From: Asaia bogorensis
GTDB taxonomy: Bacteria; Pseudomonadota; Alphaproteobacteria; Acetobacterales; Acetobacteraceae
DNA: 9,399 nucleotides
Assembly (NCBI GenBank): GCA_945873675.1
Contig: CAMCEP010000094.1
Span: 1 to 9,399, forward strand
Reading direction: 5' to 3'
This document shows positions 5,329 through 9,399 of the stretch, in pieces; position 1 is the first letter of the stretch, and each line of letters starts with the position of its first letter. Both the position numbers and the translations under genes were made by a program. Below the pieces are notes generated by a model that saw only the letters and a list, made by a program, of their open reading frames with translations, did no database searches and had not been told where the DNA came from.

Positions 5329-6600
5329 TCAGGGCACATCGAAATGCCCCACTTCCACTTGCTGCCCGGCCGCAACGCGCCCGGTGAATACCTGATCCGG
5401 CCTGCCTTCGCGCTTCACCGTCACGCGATAGGGCGAAGACGCCGGCGCAGGCGGGTTGTTCTGGAAATGCCAGACCATGATCCGGTAGCGCCCTGGCGCC
5501 GGTTCCGCCGCGAAGACAATGTTTTCAACCGGGGTCGCGATCAGTGCGCTATTGCCCGCATTGCGGTCCACATCCAATACGGCCCCGCAGGCTTGGCGAT
5601 GGTCGAAATACAGCCTTTCGCCATTCGGGCAGATCATCATCAGGTCAAGATCATTGCGATCATCCCATCCAAGGATGATCTGCACCCGACCGCTGCGCGC
5701 CCCTTCGCGCCGCGCGCGTTCCGCATCTTCCTGGCGCGGCGGCGTGGGCGGCGGAGGTTGCTCAACTTGGCGCGGTGGTGGTGGTGGTGATGGCGGGGGC
5801 TCAGGCGGTGGGCAGGCGGTGCGGCGATCCCCCAGGCGCAGCATTTCGCCCGCGATATCAGCCCTAAGCGCCGCTTCGCGTGCTTGCGCAGCGCGCAATT
5901 CATCCAGCAATTCCGCATTGCCTGTCTGCACCACGCATTGCGGCAACGTGGCCTTGAACCAGCCAAAGGGGTCGCGCCACAGCAGCAGCAACAATAGCAA
6001 TAACAACAAAAGCCCAAGCAGGCCGAGCAGCCAGAACAACCAAGACCGTTTCGCAGGAGGTTCCGCCGGTGGGCCGACAATCTGCATCGGCGCCAAACCG
6101 CCGCCGCGCCTGCGCGTCATGCCGATCAGCAATTCAGGGCTGGGTGCCTCGCCCAGCTTGGCATGGCCCCATGCGACCAATACGGGCTGCCCGCCCACGA
6201 CGCGCAGGCAATCGGTGGCGGGTGTGATCAGCGCAAGCGAAAGCAATTCGCCAAGAAATCGCTCACTTTCGCGCGTGCTGGCGCGGAGCCGATCGGCTTC
6301 TTCGCGGATATCGCCATAAAGCCGTGCGAATTCCGCGCGTGTCGCTTCCTGCGCAGCACCGGTCAGCGTTTCCAACGGTGGCGCCGCGCCTTGGCCCGCC
6401 GCATACCAATCCGTGATGCCGCGGTCTGCGTCCGGATTGGGTTCGGCAAAAAGCGCGGCATGGGCGGGGCTACGCGCACGGCGCAAATAGCCCGAGATCT
6501 GATCCCAGGCTTGGACCGCAAGCTGCCCGCCCGTGCCCAACACCTGCAATTCCGCATTGCGGGTAGTGGCAATCAAGCTGCCATCGCCGGAACCTGACAT
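5329..6600 (-). CDS. SrfA-like single-pass membrane protein with DUF2135/YfaP-like C-terminal domain
   Basis: A 423-residue member of the array, more distant from the two downstream paralogues. The cytoplasmic domain (1-170) has LFAEP (50-54), DWYAAG (64-69) and GQPVLVAWG (137-145). KRSW precedes a transmembrane helix (about 187-208) that contains 11 consecutive leucines, and the basic residues before it fit the positive-inside rule. C222 and C263 bracket a helix with the same 40-residue spacing as in the paralogues. A Pro-rich linker (264-290) and a charged segment lead to a C-terminal domain (303-423) with WDDRNDLDLMMICPNGE, CGAVLDVDRNAG, ENIVF and PGRYRIMVWHF. These are hallmarks, as I know them, of the DUF2135/YfaP-like beta-sandwich, in which acidic DLDL and LDVD segments recur; C324 and C338 may pair. 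The gap to the upstream protease gene is 15 bp with no obvious ribosome-binding site, suggesting translational coupling. The biochemical role of this domain is not established. Confidence 0.88.
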   Translation of the reverse strand: MSGSGDGSLIATTRNAELQVLGTGGQLAVQAWDQISGYLRRARSPAHAALFAEPNPDADRGITDWYAAGQGAAPPLETLTGAAQEATRAEFARLYGDIREEADRLRASTRESERFLGELLSLALITPATDCLRVVGGQPVLVAWGHAKLGEAPSPELLIGMTRRRGGGLAPMQIVGPPAEPPAKRSWLFWLLGLLGLLLLLLLLLLLWRDPFGWFKATLPQCVVQTGNAELLDELRAAQAREAALRADIAGEMLRLGDRRTACPPPEPPPSPPPPPRQVEQPPPPTPPRQEDAERARREGARSGRVQIILGWDDRNDLDLMMICPNGERLYFDHRQACGAVLDVDRNAGNSALIATPVENIVFAAEPAPGRYRIMVWHFQNNPPAPASSPYRVTVKREGRPDQVFTGRVAAGQQVEVGHFDVP

Positions 6601-6615
6601 GTGCGCGGCGCCGCT

Positions 6616-8409
6616 TTAGCGCGGTGCCCCGGCCCCGGCAGGGGGCGCGGGTGCTGCGGGTGCCGCGGGTGCCGCTGGCGCCGCCGGCGGGGCGGGGGCA
6701 TTGGCGGGCGGCTGAGGTGTCGCCGGCAGGCCGGGCACAACGGGCTGGCAGGCCTCAGTCTGCAGCGGCGCCTGCACATTCTGCTGTTGCAGCCAGGGCA
6801 GCAGGCTTTCTGTTTTCTGCGCGTATTTCACGCGATCCGCGACCTGGGTTGCGAAGCTGACAAAGGTATTGATGCCAACCACGCGCCCGCATGTATCCAC
6901 GAGCGGCCCGCCGGAATTACCCGGTGAGATATCGGCCGAATGCGGCATGACCACCAGGCCGTTTTCCAGCCGCTGAATGGTGCTGATGCTGCCCCGCGTC
7001 AGCACCAATTCCGGCGGCGTGCCAAGCCGGCCTTGCTGCAATTCCTGCATGCCTTGTTCGACTTGCACGACAGAAGCCGGATAGCCCGCGGCCACCACAT
7101 CGAGAAGCTTGTCGGCAGTGGGCGTCAGCGCGAGCGGCTGTGCCCCGGCCACGGGCTCCGGCAGCTTGAGCAGCGCAAAATCTGGCATGCCTGGTTCAAC
7201 CGGGCCGCCGCCCGCAGCGCGCGTCATGCTGACCAGCTGCGCCTTCACTGCGCGGCCCATGGCGCGCGACATCACAAAAATCTGGTTTGGATCCGCCTGC
7301 TGCACCACATGCGCGTTCGTCAGCACCAGATCGCCCGCAATAAAAAACCCGCTGCCATGGCCAATACCCGCCGGCCCGGCGGAAGCGATCATCACTGTCG
7401 CATGTTCCAACAATTGCGCGAGTGAACCGCTGAAGGGCCGCGGCGCTTCGCCCTGGCGCTGCGGGATCGCGGGCGGCACAGCTTCAGGCCGCACTGGCTG
7501 GCGTTCCGGCGGTGGGTTCAGGCCAAGCGGGCCTTCCGGCGTGCAAACATTGGGCGTCGCGGCCAGGCGGCGCATGCGTTCCAGGTCACGCTCCAGCGCC
7601 TCATTGGTTTCGCGTTGCAGGCGGATGGCGTTGCGCGTCGCGGCATCATCCACGATCGAGACGGTCTGCTGCTGCCCCGCCAGATCGCGCTGCATCTGCA
7701 TCCAGGCGAGCCAGAAGCCGAGCGCCAGGAAAATCAACGCCACGAGTGCGAGCAGCGGGATAAGCCAAGCCGCCCCGCCAAACGGTGCGCGCGGCGCGGT
7801 GGCCGTGGCAGGTGGTGGTGGGGGTGGCGGCGGTGGCGGTGCTGCCGCGCGGGGTGCAGCAGGGGGTGGCGCGGCAGGCGCTGCCGGCGTGGCTGCGGCC
7901 ATGGCCGCACCTGAGAGGAACCCATCGGGCGCCGAGGCGAGCCGCTGCGAATAGGGCCCTAAAACGCGGCGGAGTTGCGCAGCCAGCGCGGCAGGGTCTT
8001 CCGCGATTTCGCGTGGAGCCAAGCCCCAGCCAGTCAGGATAATCTGGCCATCCAGCACCAGGATGGAATCGGCATTAGGCAGCACCAAAGCCCGGCGGAG
8101 CAGCGGGCCGATTTCGGCATCATCCAGCAGCGGTTCCAGGGGCTGAAGCTGGCGGGTTAGTGCCGCTTCTGCCTCGGCCCGGCGGGCGCTGGAAAGCGTC
8201 GGCAAGGGCTGCGGTTCCCCGGCGGCTTCGCCATACCAGGAAATAGCCCCGGCGCCGGTAATGGGCTCGGCAAAAAGCGCGGCGGGCGCGCCCCGGGCAG
8301 TGAGTTGGTCGGTCAGGCGCTGATGCAGCGCATGCAATGTCTGGCCGCGCAACAGCAAGGGTTGCAGCCCGGCAAGATCAGTCTTCAGGAGCAAACGTGG
8401 CGCGGCCAT
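6616..8409 (-). CDS. Membrane-anchored trypsin/HtrA-like serine protease with SrfA-like N-terminal domain
   Basis: A 597-residue protein, first gene of the array. The N-terminal cytoplasmic domain (1-155) has LFAEP (45-49), SWYGEAAG (57-64) and GQIILTGWG (121-129), the motifs of its neighbours. An Ala/Pro-rich linker (172-207, with ten prolines at 191-200) precedes the transmembrane helix (about 213-236). A charged coiled-coil-like helix (238-288) ends at C289 but lacks the first bracketing Cys. The protease domain (about 335-545) is trypsin-like: GSGFFI, then TNAHVV with catalytic H367, PDFALLKL with D410, and SPGNSGGPL with nucleophile S499. All three triad residues are present, so activity is expected in the periplasm. 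No PDZ domain is seen; the tail (554-597) is Pro/Ala low complexity. A GAGG ribosome-binding site lies 4 nt before the ATG. The 121-bp gap to the upstream transporter gene is the best place for the operon promoter. Substrates are unknown; neighbouring periplasmic domains are candidates by inference. Confidence 0.93.
   Translation of the reverse strand: MAAPRLLLKTDLAGLQPLLLRGQTLHALHQRLTDQLTARGAPAALFAEPITGAGAISWYGEAAGEPQPLPTLSSARRAEAEAALTRQLQPLEPLLDDAEIGPLLRRALVLPNADSILVLDGQIILTGWGLAPREIAEDPAALAAQLRRVLGPYSQRLASAPDGFLSGAAMAAATPAAPAAPPPAAPRAAAPPPPPPPPPPATATAPRAPFGGAAWLIPLLALVALIFLALGFWLAWMQMQRDLAGQQQTVSIVDDAATRNAIRLQRETNEALERDLERMRRLAATPNVCTPEGPLGLNPPPERQPVRPEAVPPAIPQRQGEAPRPFSGSLAQLLEHATVMIASAGPAGIGHGSGFFIAGDLVLTNAHVVQQADPNQIFVMSRAMGRAVKAQLVSMTRAAGGGPVEPGMPDFALLKLPEPVAGAQPLALTPTADKLLDVVAAGYPASVVQVEQGMQELQQGRLGTPPELVLTRGSISTIQRLENGLVVMPHSADISPGNSGGPLVDTCGRVVGINTFVSFATQVADRVKYAQKTESLLPWLQQQNVQAPLQTEACQPVVPGLPATPQPPANAPAPPAAPAAPAAPAAPAPPAGAGAPR
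7810..7839 (-). repeat. Polyproline-coding G-rich tract in the protease gene
   Basis: Codes ten consecutive prolines (residues 191-200) just before the transmembrane helix, so on the cytoplasmic side. In the other three proteins the Pro-rich segment lies only after the helix. Confidence 0.75.
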
Positions 8410-8433
8410 GGGACCTCGGGTTCTAGCGGGGAG

Positions 8434-8443
8434 AGGCTAGCCT
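8434..8443. repeat. 10-bp perfect palindrome upstream of the protease gene
   Basis: AGGCTAGCCT lies 25 bp upstream of the start at 8409 in the 121-bp gap after the transporter gene, and overlaps a second palindrome, CCTAGG at 8441-8446. CTAGC at 8423-8427 and GCTAG at 8436-8440 can also pair across 8 nt. It could be an operator or transcript hairpin for the array. No convincing -35/-10 pair was identified. Confidence 0.35.
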
Positions 8444-8530
8444 AGGTTGCGCGGTTTTGGAAACACCCGCGATGTATCAGAGAAGACCAGGGATGCGGCG
8501 TTATTGCGGCCAGGCGGTGGCGCGGTACAC

Positions 8531-9399
8531 TCACGCCGCCGCTTTCGCCGGTTCACGCTGAAAGCGCAGCCAGATCACCGCCAGCACCGCCACCAGCAGC
8601 AGCGGGATGGAGGCCCAGTTCAGTGGCACCCAGCCGAAATGCTCATGCAGGAAACCAGCCAGGAAGCTGGCCGCCGCAGTGGTGCCGAATACCAGAAAGT
8701 CGTTCAGCGCTTGGGCCTTGCCACGCTCATTAGGGCGGTAGCAGGTGGTGACAAGATTGGTGGCACCAATGAACAGGAAATTCCAGCCCACGCCATTCAA
8801 CGTTAGCGCAATGCGGAAATGCCATTCATGATTGCCGGCGAGTGCGGCGACTACGCCCAGCAGCAGCAGCGCAATGCCCCAGAACATGACATTGGTGGTG
8901 CCATAACGCGTAATCAGATTGCCGGTGAAGAAGGATGGCACGAACATGCCCATCACATGCATGAAGATTACCCAATGCGCTTCGGTATGCGGCAGCCCGC
9001 AGGCAACAATGGCAAGTGGTGAGGCACTCATCAGGAATGACATGATGCCGAAGGCGACCATGCCGGAAATCACGGCGGCGATGAAACGCGGCTGAGACGC
9101 GATTTCCAACAAGGGGCGCGGCGGTATCACGGCGGTGCCATCCGCCTTCACCGTCGCTTCCTGCATGGGCGGGAATTTGATGAAGCCCATGATGGTGAAG
9201 ACAATGGCATGAATGCCGATCAGCGCCAGGTAGGTCGCCAGATACAGCGGCAGCATCTGGTCATGCGAAAGCCGCACAATGCTGGGGCCGAGCACGCCGG
9301 CCACGACACCGCCGGCCGTTACCCAGGAAATAGCCTTGGCGCGATAGGAAGCGGGCACCAATTCTACCGCTGCGAAGCGATACATTTGCAGGCTGGCCA
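8531..9399 (-). CDS. MFS transporter, partial (N-terminus outside the window)
   Basis: The last 289 or so residues of a major facilitator superfamily permease. The frame stays open to the right edge and codes ASLQ before the first Met, so the gene starts beyond 9399 and the Met at 9385 is internal. About eight transmembrane segments can be counted, implying that the first four of the usual twelve are missing. The visible part opens with the conserved YRFAA...YRAKAISWVTAGGVVAGVLGP stretch found at the fourth to fifth helix, has a cytoplasmic loop (IKFPPMQEATVK...PPRPLLE) between the halves, and a charged loop CYRPNERGKAQALND between later helices, as in the second-half MFS motif. The substrate cannot be predicted. 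It is transcribed in the same direction as the protease gene, which begins 121 bp after its stop; no clear terminator is seen in that gap, so read-through is possible. Confidence 0.9.
   Translation of the reverse strand, partial: ASLQMYRFAAVELVPASYRAKAISWVTAGGVVAGVLGPSIVRLSHDQMLPLYLATYLALIGIHAIVFTIMGFIKFPPMQEATVKADGTAVIPPRPLLEIASQPRFIAAVISGMVAFGIMSFLMSASPLAIVACGLPHTEAHWVIFMHVMGMFVPSFFTGNLITRYGTTNVMFWGIALLLLGVVAALAGNHEWHFRIALTLNGVGWNFLFIGATNLVTTCYRPNERGKAQALNDFLVFGTTAAASFLAGFLHEHFGWVPLNWASIPLLLVAVLAVIWLRFQREPAKAAA

Overview
The window is GC-rich and densely coded. It reads like an alphaproteobacterial chromosome, perhaps from an Acetobacteraceae/Roseomonas-type organism. That guess rests on base composition, codon use and general protein flavour, because there is no rRNA or marker gene here. 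No tRNA, CRISPR array, insertion sequence or attachment site was seen.

Layout. On the + strand are a calcineurin-like metallophosphoesterase (73-843) and a secreted PliI-type lysozyme inhibitor (920-1495). Everything from 1492 to the right edge is on the - strand. In transcription order it is: an MFS transporter cut by the window edge (8531-9399); a membrane-anchored trypsin/HtrA-like protease (6616-8409); a membrane protein with a DUF2135/YfaP-like C-terminal domain (5329-6600); a membrane protein with an eight-cysteine C-terminal domain (4099-5283); a membrane protein with a proline-rich stalk and a probable beta-sandwich C-terminal domain (2805-4058); a glycine-zipper lipoprotein (2008-2718); and a coiled-coil lipoprotein (1492-2001).

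The core of interest is the four-gene run 2805-8409. All four proteins share one plan: a cytoplasmic N-terminal domain of about 160 residues carrying an 'FAxP' motif and a 'GxPVLxxWG'-like motif, one transmembrane helix, a charged periplasmic helix, a Pro-rich spacer, and a different C-terminal module in each. In three of them the helix is bracketed by two cysteines with exactly 40 residues between them. Two neighbours (2805-4058 and 4099-5283) are a tandem duplication, about 83% identical over the first 200 residues, that diverge abruptly into unrelated C-terminal domains. This looks like a modular envelope system: one inner-membrane anchor reused with interchangeable periplasmic heads (protease, DUF2135, Cys-rich, beta-sandwich). 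The N-terminal motifs recall the poorly characterised SrfA family, but that link is from memory and was not computed.

The two small coiled-coil lipoproteins follow in the same direction and may be envelope partners of the array. The lysozyme inhibitor converges on them, with stop codons overlapping by 4 bp. Functional coupling of these parts is inference. The family architecture is read directly from the sequence.
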